A DNA stretch of 64,000 nt from positions 31,824,913-31,888,912 of the forward strand of contig NC_046677.1 in assembly GCF_003369915.1 (NCBI RefSeq). Reading direction: 5' to 3'. The first letter of the stretch is position 1. Every line of letters begins with the position of its first letter. The translations under genes were made by a program, and so were the position numbers. The notes below the pieces were generated by a model. That model had not been told where the DNA came from, did not search any database, and worked only from the letters and a program-made list of their open reading frames with translations. The stretch comes from Drosophila miranda (taxonomy: Eukaryota; Arthropoda; Insecta; Diptera; Drosophilidae). Shown piece after piece: positions 1-13,064 of the stretch.

Positions 1-1383
1 CATTTTCCACACGATTTTCCCCTCATCAAATTAGGACAAAACAAAATAAGATTTCATCACACAATTCGATACAATGCGAGGCTTTGGATATTTCAACAGA
101 AATTGTAATTGAAGTTTTTGCTTTGTTGTGGATACAACATTATGAGACATCTCAAGATCAGAATTAAAATATTAAAATACAAAAAGAAGCAAAAAGAATA
201 GATGGGCGGGACAGCTTCCGGTGTAGATACGAGGGACTTTCGAGAAGCAAATCCAAGCAAGACCATTTGATGAATCAGTCTTCTGGCGAACGAGAATTAG
301 TCAGATAAGCCAACGAATGTCTATCGTATGTACAATGTGCATATGTATATCTAAAATTAGTATCGTATCTTTTCTATGTATTTCTTTGGCTGTGGGACTT
401 ACTGACAAATCAACAAACAGCTCAAACAGGGATCATCGCTCCTGGTAAAAACTTCATATGTTAGGAATTAGAATTCACCATTCAGTGAACTAAGAAACGC
501 CCAGGAGAAGCCTCTTAGGCGCAGAACCCAGTTTAAAGCACAAGTCGAACGAGAGGCACTGCTGCATGTCACGTTACACGTGCAATCAAACAGGTCGCAT
601 AAATAAGGAAATGGAACAAGAAAGGAACACTTAATTGGGAAAACTATGACTAATTTCTGCATGTAGCCGCACTCTTAGTAAAGATCCTATCATCGACTGT
701 ACTTCAAACTCTTTGTTTCACTAAAACTCGATCTATCCAAAGATTTCTGAAACATCGAAAGGCCTTAAATGCCACAAACCCTTTTATTTGCCACGAGTGT
801 GTGGAGTGTGAGTGTTTTCCGCGTAGAAATATCTCGCTTTTTAGGAAAAAATTACATCCCTTAGCTCCTCCCTTTGACTGCACTCAAACACGATGGAAGT
901 TTATTCAACCCTTGGGCATAGCCCCCGAAAAGATGTTAATAAAAAATTGAATTTCAAATATTTCAGTACGGTGTCGTCGTGGGTCCCACCAGAATTTTAC
1001 AATCCAATTTATTAGCTGCTCGCGCTGTAATTTATTTGCAGGGCCATTTTTGTGTAGTCACACAATTTCCACAAAATGTTAAATGTTTCATGGGGAGTAA
1101 AACCATATGGCAATAGTGCAATAATAATGAAAGCCTCAACACACAGAATGGGAAATGGAGTTGCGTGGTGGCCACCAAAAAACACAAAAAACAATAAATA
1201 AAACACTAACCATAACAGAAATATATCCATATGAAAGAAATATACACCAGCATATGGACATATATGGAATGGGTGTGTGGCAAAAGGGAAAGCGTGGCGC
1301 GTGCAACGTGCAGTATGCTGGATGTTTGAATTTCCATATCAATTTTCAATGGTTTTTTCTTGGTCTCTTTTTTGCTATTGTAG
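1..1383. other. left-edge noncoding DNA, probably 5' intron of the Pvf gene
   Basis: I see no convincing coding exon here. The stretch is AT-rich with short open frames only. Because the exon that starts at 1384 opens with an acceptor (TTGCTATTGTAG) and has no initiator methionine, this sequence is most likely an intron of the growth-factor gene. The start codon and signal-peptide exons would then lie to the left of the window. Confidence 0.5.
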
Positions 1384-4300
1384 GACTATCCATCCGATCA
1401 GGCTCCGGCGCCGGGATTTTTGACGGCAGAGAAGGAGAAGGAATTGGGAACACCCAGTAGGGTGCAGGCCTCCCGACAGGCCTACGAGGCGTACGAGAAG
1501 CAGGAGATAAAGCAGAGTGAGTACAGTCCATGGGGTTCATTGAGGCCATTAAATGCCGTCTCACATAAGGTCGAACGATGTCTCTATAGCACCCTACCCC
1601 TTTCTTTTTCCCTTTCCCTATCCCGCCCCGTCCCTTTCTGTTTTGTGGTAATTGTACTGCAAATAGATGTATGTAAAAGGCGCCCAACCGACCGCCGCCC
1701 GCCTATGATGATCACGTTCTGGTCATAAAAAATGTGCTAAGCAAATGTTTTCAGCGAAAAGAAAGAACGAAAGGGGGGAAAAGACACACGGACAATACGA
1801 AATGGCAAATAACAGAATGAAATTGTATGGTGTTTGATGTGCAAAAGCGACCAGACTCAGACTCAGAGATAGAGATACTATGTATGTACAGATAGGACCC
1901 AGACCGACCCGACCCGACCCGCCACAATCCCAGTCGTTATTTATGGCAATGGAAATGAAAATGACTGTTTTATCCTTTGGCACGTGACTCTCAGCAGTTG
2001 ATGATGGAAAACCAGAACTACGCCAAACGAGAGAGAAGGTCAAACGTCAGCCTTGTTCGGGCCATACGCACTTTGCTTTCTAAACGCCCGACTGAAACTC
2101 GGAACCGAACAAATGAGTGAAAATTCCACTTTAAGAAGGACTAAAAAAAAGCAAATGAATGGCAGGCCGTACGTTGTAATACCCTTTAACATAGGATTCA
2201 TAGGATTAGTATCCCCATTTTAGCAGGAAGTCGTGAAGTGTGGATTATCTTTAGATGTGGATTAGATGTAGACTTGTAGACTTACATATAGAGCTCTCCC
2301 GATCTAGGGAGAAAAAAGAACACTCTAGTCAAGATAGTAGCTCTATTAATCATTTTATTCTATGGCTAACCTTTCCCCAAAAGAGACTATATTTCTGTCA
2401 GAAATGGATCCTCTATATCCTCCTTGAGGTTTTGATAGTGACGAATATTTGTGTACCCTCTTTAAGGGTATAGAAATACCCCATGGGTATTTTCTCACCC
2501 TCCATCTCTCCTACTAGCCCCATGATGCATCTGCACTTTCGTTGCAATTAAAAGGAGAGTTGCCTTGTTAACCACACTCACTCCTCACACGCTTCCTCCA
2601 CCTCCCCACGTCCCCACTTCAGGTCTCAGCTTCTCCCTCTCTTCTGTTGATTATAGCTACTGCTGCTGCGGATGCTTTTGGGGAATTCAAGTCTCGCATA
2701 GATCTTACCAATTACTTCATTACAAGCTTAATGCCGCTAGGCTTGCCAGCAGCCACTACTCGTGCAGCAACAGCAACGGCAACAACTTCAACAGCAACAA
2801 CCACAATTACCGCAGCCACAGAGCCTTAGACCGAGACAATGACAATGAAATGTGAGCTCGGGCTGGGGCTCCAGCTCCAGCTCCAGCTCCAGCTCTGTCT
2901 CAATATCTTTTTATCTTTTACCACTCCTCCGACTCCTCCTCGGTCGCTGCATCTTTCTCTCTGGCTCATTTACCATTTGCATTCGAGTGGAAAATTGTCG
3001 CCGTTTAATGGGCGCGAAAATTGTGTGTTTCGGAAAACCGTTAAGAGCATGTGGACAGCAGAAGCAGAAGCAGACGCAGAAGCAGCAGGAGGAGTAGCTG
3101 GCCTCCAATGTCACGCCAATGGAAAGTGTGTCACTAAGCCTGGGAAATTTTCAATAAATGCGGCGGCGGCTACGGCTATCGGATATTGTGAATGCTGTCG
3201 GAGAGGTTCCATTTCCAACTGCATAATGATGCAATTTTCTTATCACATTGCTCGTCGGCTGTTTGCATTAGCAGGAAAATAAGCTGACAGTTGGAGGCTT
3301 CCTCAGATTGGCTTCCTTGAGGTGTGTGTTTATCCCCCGTTATCGACTATTTGCACATCGCTTTGGCGCACAGAGGCGCCCGCAGAAGGGAGCCTTCGAT
3401 GCTAAGAACCCACTAAAAGAGATTCAGTTATTTTCCCAAGGGAATACCCCTTACTTGGAGATGGATAATTTCGACTCGATTGGCCCGAACGTTGGAATTT
3501 GCGTTTGCTGTCGGGGAGTCGTATTTATTTTTCAACAGAAGCGCAATGGAAAACATTGTTGAAGTAAGTCAAGTGACTTGATCAAAGAACGAGCTATATC
3601 TTTATGAGATGAATGGCTCCTACGCAGAGTACTTTGGATTGGCTCATATTAGATCACTCTCCCAACAAATTGTGGCGGAATTGGGTACTCAAGTAGTACT
3701 GAAAAGTACTTTTGGATGTTATTGGACACCTTTTTAAACATCATTTGATTTTTGAATTGTGCAGCTTTCACGATTTTCGATTATTCTATGCAGATTTCTG
3801 CACTCGAGACCCAAATGCTTTTCTCACATAGAATGGCAGATATTTCCTGAAGCTCTGAAACTATTAAAGCGTAAAATATAATTGTAGATTCTACATAATA
3901 GACCCCTTAACAATTTTCAAATCTTATTTTTGCCTATCCCCCCCGTAAAGCACATTAATTCCTTCTGCTTCCCTTTCCCCACTCGAATCGTTTAGCTCTT
4001 CTACATTCATACATTCTCGTATTTGTGCGAAAAGTTCTGTTCTCCCCGGTCTGTTCCATTGGTAAAGTTTTTCCCTAGATTAAATGATGTGTAACATTTG
4101 GCAGAGCACTCAAAATGACTTTATTGGCCAGGCTCGACTGCCTCAGCTGTTGGCCATGGTAAACTATGGTAATTTCCCAGAGAACCACAATGCCCCTCTG
4201 CGATCTCCTCGAGGAGGGGCCTGATGCCAGGGTCGCCCCACATTTTCATGGGCAATGCCATTCCAAGTTCAAAGGCAAGCCAGTCCAGCAGACCAGTCCA

Positions 4301-6431
4301 ACCAGAACTGGGGAAAACTCTGCAGCAGCAGCGTTGCAACGTTCCCTCCCAACCCTTCCGCCTTCTGCCTCACCTCTCTTGTTTCAGTCCTTGGAGCTTG
4401 TTGAGATGGTGCCCCTTGAATTATTCATGTGGCTGTTGTGGATGCCGCCGACGCCGACCCAGCCATTGAGTCTGAGGCATTCAGCCATCGCAGCGATGCC
4501 CCTTCCCTTGCTCCGGAGACTCCCCCCTCCCCACTCTCTCACCTACTAAAACTAGCCCCAATCCACCTCTTGCGACCCCCCTCAGAGCACTCGTTAAGTT
4601 GATGATTCAATCATGAAGCGTTTATGAAAATTACATATGGATGCAGCTGATTCTGTGTCTGGGTTCTGGGTTCTGGGCTCCCCCTCACCCACCCAAGGAG
4701 CCGAAATGCTTTGAAATTTGTTCTCCAGTAGGTGATTCGAGTGGGAACTGGGATTAGCTGCACACTAGGTGGTCCGCTTTGACTGTAGACTCCTCCGGGC
4801 TCCCCTGCCCACGGCTCTCTGCTCTGATTTGCTTCTTTAACTTTATGGCTCTAATAGGAGCTAGTCATCGAGGAAAACCGAAGGTTTGCATACCCTGGAA
4901 GATCGTCCTTAGACGGGGGAGACGGGGGGCTTGCCCCCTAGCATGATATTCTATTCCTATTTTGAATATAAGAAAAGTTTTAGAAATAATTTATATAGAA
5001 ACAGATACCGTCTGTTCCCTAGCGCCTCTTCTGTTGATGCACATTCAATATACCTTGCTAAAGGGTATGCATAGGAATTCCTCTTGCAGATTTGTTCAGA
5101 GAATTTTTATAGCACGACACATTAAAAAACGGAGAGGAAAACACACGCAACGGTAAACTTAAGCAAGGCAAAGACCATAAAGGTGCTCACTGCTCCAGTC
5201 GATCAATAAAGCGAAGTAAAATCGGTAAAATGATTTTAAGCTTTGAGCCAAAAAGCCAATGGATGGGCGATCAAAAGCGCCTGTGAAATGCTCGCCGAAC
5301 GCCTGCGAACGGCATTGAAAAAAGCAGTTTAGTGAACCGCTAAAAAGACCAGAACCGTAATTAAATAATTAACTGGATAACAGGTTATATCAGTGACATA
5401 AATATACGAGCTGGTAGATGTTCGACCTATATTCAAGGAAAGTTTTTAATCGGATATTTGAGGGATGATCAATGATTGTCACATAAACTTAACAATTATT
5501 CCACTTTCTTTTTCAAATATGAAGGACTTTAATTAGCTCTATAAATTTCCCATAAGCGAGCCGCTCGCATTTGTTACCAGCGACTCGAACAGAGACCATC
5601 TCAAAAGTGAGATTTTAAACGTCAATATTCTGGACCCAATGGAACTATGGTCTAAGTTCCATCAAAGTTACAATCTAATCAAATCATGACCTTTGTGTTA
5701 ATATTCTCAAATCGAATCCGTATTCGTGTGTCATTCTTCAAAGCACTTTCCAACTTTTACCTTTTCAGGGACAATCATCCTATTGGCCAGAGCCCACAAT
5801 AACCGACTGATCAAAGAAGCCGAATGCAAAGTGCCCAAGGCCCAAGTCATATATATGATCGGAGAGACAAATATACAGTATTATCCTCGGGCCACGATCC
5901 TGCATCGGTGCGACAGCTCCACTGGTTGCTGTCGGGATGGGGAGATCTGTTCCGTGAAGAAAAACGTCACGGTGGAGTTGCCGTTCGTACTGAACAACCG
6001 CGGCAAGATGATCCCGCTGGTGAATCACACCGAATGCGAGTGTGTGCAGAACATGAGTCGTCGGAAGCGCAGCACCCAGTGCCAGTGTCCCAAGCACTTC
6101 AAGGACTTCAGCTGGCGAGGAAATGTGGTGGGCGCGGTGATGCTCCACTGCCGCTGCGATTGCCATCTCAACGATGCGGCGTGCCAGAGGTTAAAGAACG
6201 GCGAGGAAGGATTCGCCATGAATGACCGAATGTGAGTTTCCAAGATCTCGCTCTCTCTCTTTCTGTCTCTCAATCGTTCTTTTCCACAGTCGCATCCAGC
6301 ACCGGGAAAGCAGTCAACCGATCTGCAACTACGGCCTCTATGATGTGAAAAACGGACGCTGTCCGCGTCCGGGCTCGATGCATCAGCTGCAGACGAAGCT
6401 GCAAACGAAGCTGCAGTGGGGCAAGGGCTAA
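1384..6431 (+). CDS. PDGF/VEGF-related growth factor (Pvf2/Pvf3 type), 3' exons
   Basis: Secreted cystine-knot growth factor of the PDGF/VEGF family, a ligand class for the receptor tyrosine kinase Pvr, which acts in hemocyte and cell migration. Three exons join in phase: 1384-1516 (donor GTGAGT), 5769-6231 (acceptor TTTTCAG, donor GTGAGT) and 6290-6431 (stop TAA). The first exon is a charged linker rich in E, K, A and Q. The second holds the cystine knot, with RCDSSTGCC followed by the CECVQ, CQCP and CRCDC cysteine clusters, and a basic RRKR stretch inside it. The usual PDGF signature has a cysteine after the proline (PxCVxxxRCxGCC), but here the order is PRATILHRC, so that cysteine is absent. 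The C-terminus is rich in Q and K and ends GKG. The gene is partial because its 5' end is outside the window. It converges with the UGT gene 283 bp away. I cannot decide between Pvf2 and Pvf3; Pvf2 would fit the neighbouring Sem1 and Mnn1. Confidence 0.85.
1517..5768. other. 4.25-kb intron of the Pvf gene
   Basis: The donor GTGAGT is at 1517 and the acceptor ends at 5768. The phases on both sides match: one base is left over before the intron and two complete the codon after it. The open frames inside (for example 2565-2855, 2839-3282 and 4166-4549) are low complexity or lack splice sites and codon bias. An optional exon of the growth factor cannot be excluded. Confidence 0.65.
2869..2894. 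repeat. CTCCAG hexamer tandem repeat
   Basis: About four tandem copies of CTCCAG lie inside the Pvf intron, with Gln/Asn-type CAA/CAG tracts just upstream at 2760-2810. It is a simple-sequence repeat and no function is visible. Confidence 0.75.
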
Positions 6432-6714
6432 GGCTCTGGCCTGGCCCGGCCTCCAGCGAGTAGGGCAAATGCCGCCGACGCCGCCGAACGAAAGCAATCC
6501 AGAACTGTGTATACACTAAATATTACTTGTACGATTAATGCATGTTTACTATCTATAAAACTATGCGATGCAGTGTCCGACTGCATCTGATACACCGAGA
6601 AGGAAAGATATCCAAGTTCCGTTCAGAAGTATTGCAACTAACATTCAAGTGTACTTAAGTTACCTTCGATTAAGTTCATATCTTAAGCTATATACCGCGT
6701 GTATCTGTATTCAA

Positions 6715-8288
6715 TTAAACGATACTTCTAGTCACAGAAAGCCTGCTGTTTATCCTGCTCAAGACTGCTATCAGCAGCACCAGTCCGCCATAGACAACCG
6801 CATAGACATCGAGTGAGTAGTACTGCATAAAGTCCAGCTGCCGGGCGGGACTGTACAAGTGCTTGGCCCCCCTGTGGCGTATGACATACTCCAGCCAAAA
6901 GGTTGCCACGTCGCTGGCATTCATCGGACGATCGCGGTAGAGATGGGAAGCTTTCGATATGCTCTGGGAATAACGAGAGTGGCTGAGAACACTGCCCATC
7001 GCCTTTGAGAGCTCTGCATGGCTGAGATTCTGCGTAGACAAAGTCATACCCCAGCCTTTGGCTTCCATCTTGAGAAGGTTGGCGCGCTGATCTCCCAGCA
7101 GGGGCAGCCCCACCATGGGCACTCCGTAATACAAAGCTTCGGTGAGGCTGCCCTTGCCTCCGTGGGTGATGAAGAGGCATGCCTGCAGCTGACCCAGCAA
7201 CTGCCGCTGGGGCCACCATTTGGCCAACTTCAGATGAGAATGATGCGACATAATTTCACTGGCATTGGGTCCATCGTAGGTCCAATAGATATCGTAGTCA
7301 GGAAACTGAGCGAACGCCTGTGTAAAGGTCTGAACAAAATGGTCAGGAGATCTTTTCCAAGTGAAGCGGGTGCCCAGACTGAAGAATATGAGCGAGCGAT
7401 TCCTCGATACCTCTAGCAAAGACTCATTCAACTTCTGCTCTAAGAGTATCCCGCCTATGTCCACCATGCTGGGCAACAGAGGAGCAATGGGGCCCTCGCT
7501 GATCATGTGATGATTGTTCAGAGCCAGGGCAACAGAACGACGCATCGTCTCGAATGGAGGATAGTGGGGTTCGGGGAAATGAGAGCTGAAAGGAGTTATT
7601 ATGGTCAGGGGGCTGTAGAATTGGAAAAATATTACTCCCACCTGTAAATCCTTCGCAGAACTCTTCGAGCCACCGCTTCCATTAACTTTTCCCACACGCC
7701 AAAGAGCCAGGCAGAGATTCCACTACGCTGGCGACTGTCATATGGTTGGGGGACGTACCAGCGCTCCTCGGGATTCCCCATGAGACTGTTGACAAATCCA
7801 ATCGGCTGTTGGGTGGAGATGATAGCCGCTGGACAGTTGAAATGGGCAGCCACGCCCAACAGATGATCGTTGAAATGGTAGCCCAAAAGTAACAGATCGA
7901 AGTGGGGTTTGGGTGACAGCCTCATGAAATCTTTCCAGGCAGGCTGGTCGAGCAGATCCCCCGACTGCTCCAAGCGGTTGAACATCCGCTGCAAACGCAG
8001 CAGCCAATCCGTTGCGGATCCAAGATGATCTTCATCCGCCGGCTGTTGCCACGGCACCAGTATGTGAGTGACATTGCCCTCCAATTCCACCTCCTCCAAC
8101 GGGAGCGTGGTGACCAAAGTCAGCTGATGACCCCGTTGCAGCAAAGCACGAGTCACGGCCATGTGCACCAGCAGCTGGGAGCGATGCAAGTTGACAAAGA
8201 GGCCCAGTATATGATGGGACTCCACCCCTACCGCGCTGCAGATGGCTAGCATCCACAGCAGTATATGGCTGACCGGCGGTCGGTTCAT
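6715..8288 (-). CDS. UDP-glycosyltransferase (UGT)
   Basis: Membrane-bound enzyme of the endoplasmic reticulum that transfers a sugar from a UDP-sugar to small lipophilic acceptors. Two exons, 8288-7642 and 7585-6715, are separated by a 56-bp intron (donor GTGGGAG, acceptor CTCCTTTCAG) and give 505 residues, the usual length for an insect UGT. Residues 1-24 form a signal peptide (hydrophobic ILLWMLAICSAVG). The variable acceptor-binding half follows. The UDP-sugar signature lies in the second exon: WWPQRQLL, FITHGGKGSLTEALYYGVP and GDQRANL. The protein ends in a membrane anchor (VYAVVYGGLVLLIAVLS) and a short basic tail. The signature has KGSLTEA where most family members have LLSTQEA-like residues, a mild divergence. 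Unspliced reading ends a few codons into the intron, which supports the splice. The gene converges with the Pvf gene. I do not assign a family name. Confidence 0.9.
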
Positions 8289-9108
8289 GACTGAGGCCGG
8301 AGAATGCCCAACATTCCCATCAACAAGTAATTACGAGTATCTCTGCCCCCGCACACTCCCAATCAATCAAATTGATAACAAATTGGCCCAAAACAATTTG
8401 GTTACTCAATACAATCGCCTTCAAACTGTGACGTCGCGGCTGGGTAAGAAATACGATACACAAAAGTAATGGCAAAATTAATAGATCAGTCGAATAATTA
8501 AATAAAAATAAAATATTATCATAAGATAAAAACGATTTATACCTTAGACCTGACAAAAGATCGATCGACAAATGAAGAGAAATCAATGAAGCAAAAAGAC
8601 ATACCAACAGACAGTTTTATGGATCGATTTGTATATGGATTGATGGTTTCGAGACTCTAACTCTTGTAGCTCTTGCAATCTTCTCACTATCGTGGACTCA
8701 CTTCTCACATATATCTTACAATTATTTTGCAAAACTTTACGGACACTAAGCATTTACAGCATTAATAACGTGCACCGCAAACGACATCCACGACGGGCGT
8801 TGGACACCACAACTAATTGCCCGAAACCGCACATCAACGCAATGCTCAATCAGCAACAAATGTAATTACATTCGGTTTGAAGCTTATTTGCGGTTTTTTA
8901 CTTGAACAGCATTTACATTTTAAAACTTAAAGTTCCCTAATTTGAATAGCAAACAAATCTGTCCCTGAAGTGGAGAACTGATCCAAATAATGCCCGTAAA
9001 TCAACGACCAACGGATAAAGAGACATGTCAAGAGACAGCTTTAGGCATGGCATTTAGCTATTGAATATTAAACTTATATGAAGTAATCACACAACAGAAA
9101 AAACTCAC
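8289..9108. other. intergenic DNA between the UGT and dynein-tail genes
   Basis: AT-rich spacer holding the 5' flank of the UGT gene and the 3' flank of the dynein-tail gene, both transcribed leftward. Read on the minus strand it begins with a strong splice donor (GTGAGT at 9108-9103) directly after the upstream stop codon. Acceptor-like sequences follow, for example TTCAATAG near 9055 and CTCCACTTCAG near 8970. No dynein-like coding sequence is visible. Confidence 0.6.
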
Positions 9109-12100
9109 CTATTTCTTGGGTAATTTCGAGTAGAAATCCTCGAGGAATTCTTTCAATATAAACTTAAACTTTTCCGCTTGCTTGGCCAGCTCCAATTTGT
9201 TTTCATCGCCTTCATTGTCGAGCATCTCATCAGCCTCGCTCAAGGTCTGAAGGTAGTGCAGCCAAGCGGACTCCAAGCCAAGCACCTGCTCATGCGTCTT
9301 CTCGGCCAGATTCACTTGATACTTGTGGAGCAGTACAAAGAGCTCCAGCATGGGTGTAAAGGTCGCCTGTTTGAGGGGCACCTCTTGGATCAAACGCTCG
9401 AAGAGCTGTTTGGCAGCCACCGTTTCGCGAATGGTGCGCGGTACTTTCATTACATTCCTCTCATTCCGTCGCATATAGCGATAGGTGCCTGCAAAAGAAG
9501 ATGAGTGTCTAGGAGATTGAATCATTCTAATTGAGAGAAATGCGAGTGTGTGGTCCCACCTCGCATCCAATTGGTGGCATGATCCAAGAGCATTTTAATA
9601 TTCAATGCCTGCCATTTCTCTATCCAATCCAATATAGTGCTTTTCAGGGCATTCTGATTGATTAATATGAAATAAACATTCGTGATGGCATCCACAAAGG
9701 ACACATCATCGGCCAGGGCACTATAATGTTCGATGCCACCTTCAAACACTCCTGCTGTCCGGGCGCTTTTCATCAGCCGTTCGGTGAACTGTTCTTCTGT
9801 GGTTTCCCACAGCATGCGATGGTGGTTCCACTGTTCTTGATAGCTGTCCATCTCCTGCCGCTGCTTGGATATTTCCGCTTGGATGCTGCGCATCAGCTCG
9901 GAGCACTCCTGATCCTCGCGAAACACTCCAGCGAATCCCTGACGCTGCTGGGCCTTGGGCAGCCTCAGCTTGTAGCCCAGTCTGGGGAACTGATCCAACA
10001 TGCAGCGGATATTGTCAATGACTCCACAAAGAACGGTAGCAATTTCATCCATATCTGGGCTAAACACAATCCGACCATCCTTGACATCCGATTCCAGTAC
10101 CAATATGGGTGCAGGGGCCATGTCCTCGTCGCGATGAAGGGCTTCGTAGAGCTTGGTCAATGAACTGCGAGCACTGGTCATTAAGGCGTTGGCCAGCATA
10201 TCATCCAGACCGTTCACATAAAGAATCCACTCGGCAGACATCTAAAACACGTGTGAGTTTTGGTTATAAGTACAACAAAATCAGGCTCAACTCACCTCAT
10301 CTTTAACCAAATGGAACTGCCTGCTGAATGCGGAAAGCAACTCCAAAATATTGTTGTAATAATTCCTCAGTGTATCGCCAGCACTCGCTAGCCAGCCGGA
10401 TAGTTGCTGCTGCAGCACGGATATGTCCACGGCACCCATGAAATTAAACCGCAGCAGGGTGGTATCGCAAATCTTTTCGCAGCACCTGGCCACGCCCCGA
10501 TTGGCTCGCTTATAGATGTGGACGATCTGCTGAAAGTCTTGAATAAACTCCCCGCAATCTTCAAAGAACGATTGCTCGCTTAAATCGGCCCCGTAGGTGA
10601 ACTTAAAGATGCCCGGAGCCAAGTGCCGATCGCAGGCCAGGACCAGCGGTCGAAATAGTTTCCGCTCTCGATCTGTAAGGCCCATCAGGATGCGGTTGTA
10701 GCTGAGACACAGTTGGGTGACGCTATTGTACACAGATCTCAGGCATTCGCAGCGCTCGTATAACTTTTTGATGGTACTGGGTATGGGGAAACCCAACCGC
10801 TCAAAATGCTGTGCCTGCTCGCATATTTCGACAACAGCCGGATCTATGTTACACTCCAGCAGACCTCTCGCCTGCTTGCTGCGTATTATCAGATAACGCT
10901 CGAGCCTCTGGTTGAGATCGGCTGACCAGCCACAGCATGCCGTTTGCCAATCCTCATAGGCCTGACGCGACTCTCTGTCGTACTCCTTGCGCAGCGAGTC
11001 GAATTTGGCCAGCGTGGCAGCAGCCTCCTTGACTGTCGGCAGCCATTCGGCATTCTTTAATCGATTCCGCAGCCAGGTGAGGCGTTCCAGATTGATGCGG
11101 TAATTGAGGGCACGGGACACGTGATGGGAGAGCCACGACTCTTGTTGCTGTCGACACTCCAGCAGCTTCCTCGAAGTCGCATCCATTTCCTGCGAGAACA
11201 TGCGCCACAAGCGACTCACCTCCCGAAGGAAGGTCTTCCTCAGAGTGCCGCGATGGCGATAGGAGTAGAAGAGCAAGGCTTGCAGGCCTTCCAGGGCCTC
11301 CTCCACATTGCAGACATGCTGAAATACATTGAAGATCAGACGCTGGACTGTTTCCTCCAAGTGCTGGACATTGGTGCGATACATGGCCACCTGGTCATAC
11401 CAGTCCTCGCGATGGACATTTAGGATGATCGACTGTGAGCCACTGCAGCGTTGCAGCTTCTTGAGAGTCTGCAAAAATGTATTTTCCACATTGGCGGCAA
11501 TCTTGTCCAGCTCCTCGCCCCTGGAGCCACCAAACTCCGCCCTGGGTATGGTCTCGTTCTCATCCAAACGGCCAAATACAATCATCGACTCACAAATGTC
11601 AATCACATCGTTGAGCCGCTCCACAAATGCATCCACATGGTTGAAGATGATCCCCTCGTCTAGCTGCCAACCCACTTGGGTGTGCTGGCTCGATATTTCC
11701 TCATAGATTCCCTTGTAAACCAGGCAGCACTCGATCGACATGTTGCAAATCTCGATGCCAAAGCGCGGCCGTCCCTCGAGTATCTCCTGCACTTTGGTCT
11801 GTTGGGTGCAGAACATTATAATCTGATTGCTGAGATTCCGAAAGAGACCGGTGATGAGCTCCCGCGTATTATAGTACTCCGAATTCAGCCAGATGTAGCG
11901 CACCAGATGGATTATTTTGGGCAGAAGTTTTGTAAGCTCTGCGGGGCTGTTGGACAGATCAATTTTGGAGCAGGGCTCGATCAGCAAATGGATATACTTG
12001 ATGTTAGACAATGACTGAACAAGCTCCAGTTTGGCCGACGCTATTAGGTCATCCACTTGGGGCATGTGAACGGAGTTGGACTGTCGTAGCACACGGAAAA

Positions 12101-13064
12101 CCTTGTCTACATCCGACTGGGCCAATTGTGCGTTGATTCCCTGCAGGACTTCATCTATCAAGAGGGAGAAACAGAGACTAGATTATTTGAGGTGCATTTC
12201 TTGAAAGAATGGCTCTACCTACAACGATATTCCCAGAACTCAAACTCATCTCGTACTTTGACCAAATCGTGGGGCACCGTCAATGTGCAATCCCCCAGCA
12301 AAGTACGAATCTGAGTTGTCCAATAGAGAGCAATGCCTTCCAGGCTCTTAACCAGCTGCCTGTCCACCTTACCCACTCCAGCCGAATCTTCTTCGTCACC
12401 GCCTCCGAGCTGTTTGATCACATAGGGGACATAGAGCACGGCCATGCCACCAATCTGGTAATGCATTCCAGTGAGAAATCCCAGAAACCGATCCATGCTT
12501 GAGCAAAAGCGCTGTCGGACAGTATCATTCCATCCGGGATAGTTCCGAAAGAAGGGCATGTATAGCCACTCTAGGACATGCAGCAGGCAGCCATCCACAT
12601 CGCTATGTACCGTGCCGAATTGGATCTCGTCGTGGAAGGCCTCCACACTGAAGATCTCGTTCGGTTCGCGACGAAAGTAGCTCATGTCGGTAATGTACGC
12701 GGTGGGAAAGCCCAGGCAGGCGGTAAGCGTGCTCCCATCATAGGAAACAGTCAGCAGGGGCTCGTTGACCTCCAACAGCCACCGGCGAATGGTGTCCACT
12801 GAGTTCTCATGCCAGTCCCGATGGTCCAAGCAGCTCAGCACACACATGCGTTGTATGAACTCCACCAACTGGTGCAACTCCTCGTCACTGTACTCCGGTC
12901 GCGGTGTCTCAACACGCTGCTCCTCCTGGCGCTGCTCCACGTTGCGCTCTAAATGTGTGGTTTCAGACTAGACCTCTCAATAACGGTTGTCCCAACTCAC
13001 CCTCATCATCGCTCAAATCGGAGTCAGTAAGGTGTTCATCTTCGACAGCGCTAGAGGACGTCAT
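9109..13064 (-). CDS. dynein heavy chain tail-only protein (DHC_N1 region, no motor)
   Basis: Resembles the N-terminal stem (tail) of dynein heavy chains, which binds intermediate chains and cargo or axonemal docking sites. Five exons join in phase: 13064-13001, 12948-12223, 12154-10296, 10241-9560 and 9488-9109, giving 1236 residues. The start is acidic (MTSSSAVEDEHL). The family pattern FWEYRYEVL, NSEYYNTRELITGLF and later NWMRGTYRYMRR is typical of DHC_N1 and the segment after it. Full heavy chains have about 4000-4600 residues; here the frame ends at TAG (9111-9109) with none of the AAA ATPase modules or Walker A motifs. The stop is followed at once by a perfect donor, GTGAGT. The exon 2 donor must be GTAGGT (12222-12217), because the neighbouring GTAGAG would bring a stop into frame. 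The gene is divergent from Nuf2. It may be a truncated axonemal or ciliary dynein kept for its tail, or a gene decaying from its 3' end. Confidence 0.8.

Noticed and set aside
4121-4549. Overlapping frames in the Pvf intron on both strands
   Set aside because: Pro/Leu/Ser-rich shadow frames from a GC-rich patch; no fitting splice sites for the Pvf phase.
6429-6590. Open frame continuing past the Pvf TAA stop (about 55 codons)
   Set aside because: TAA readthrough is rare, the sequence turns AT-rich and non-protein-like after about 25 codons, and 3' UTR is the simpler reading.
7586-7641. A 29-bp intron in the UGT gene (acceptor at TTCTACAG)
   Set aside because: Too short for a fly intron; the next acceptor CTCCTTTCAG gives 56 bp, restores frame, and yields the expected HFPEP-type family sequence.
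12217-12222. Use of donor GTAGAG instead of GTAGGT for the dynein-tail exon 2
   Set aside because: It leaves two bases, and with the acceptor at 12155 creates an in-frame TGA; GTAGGT keeps the frame.
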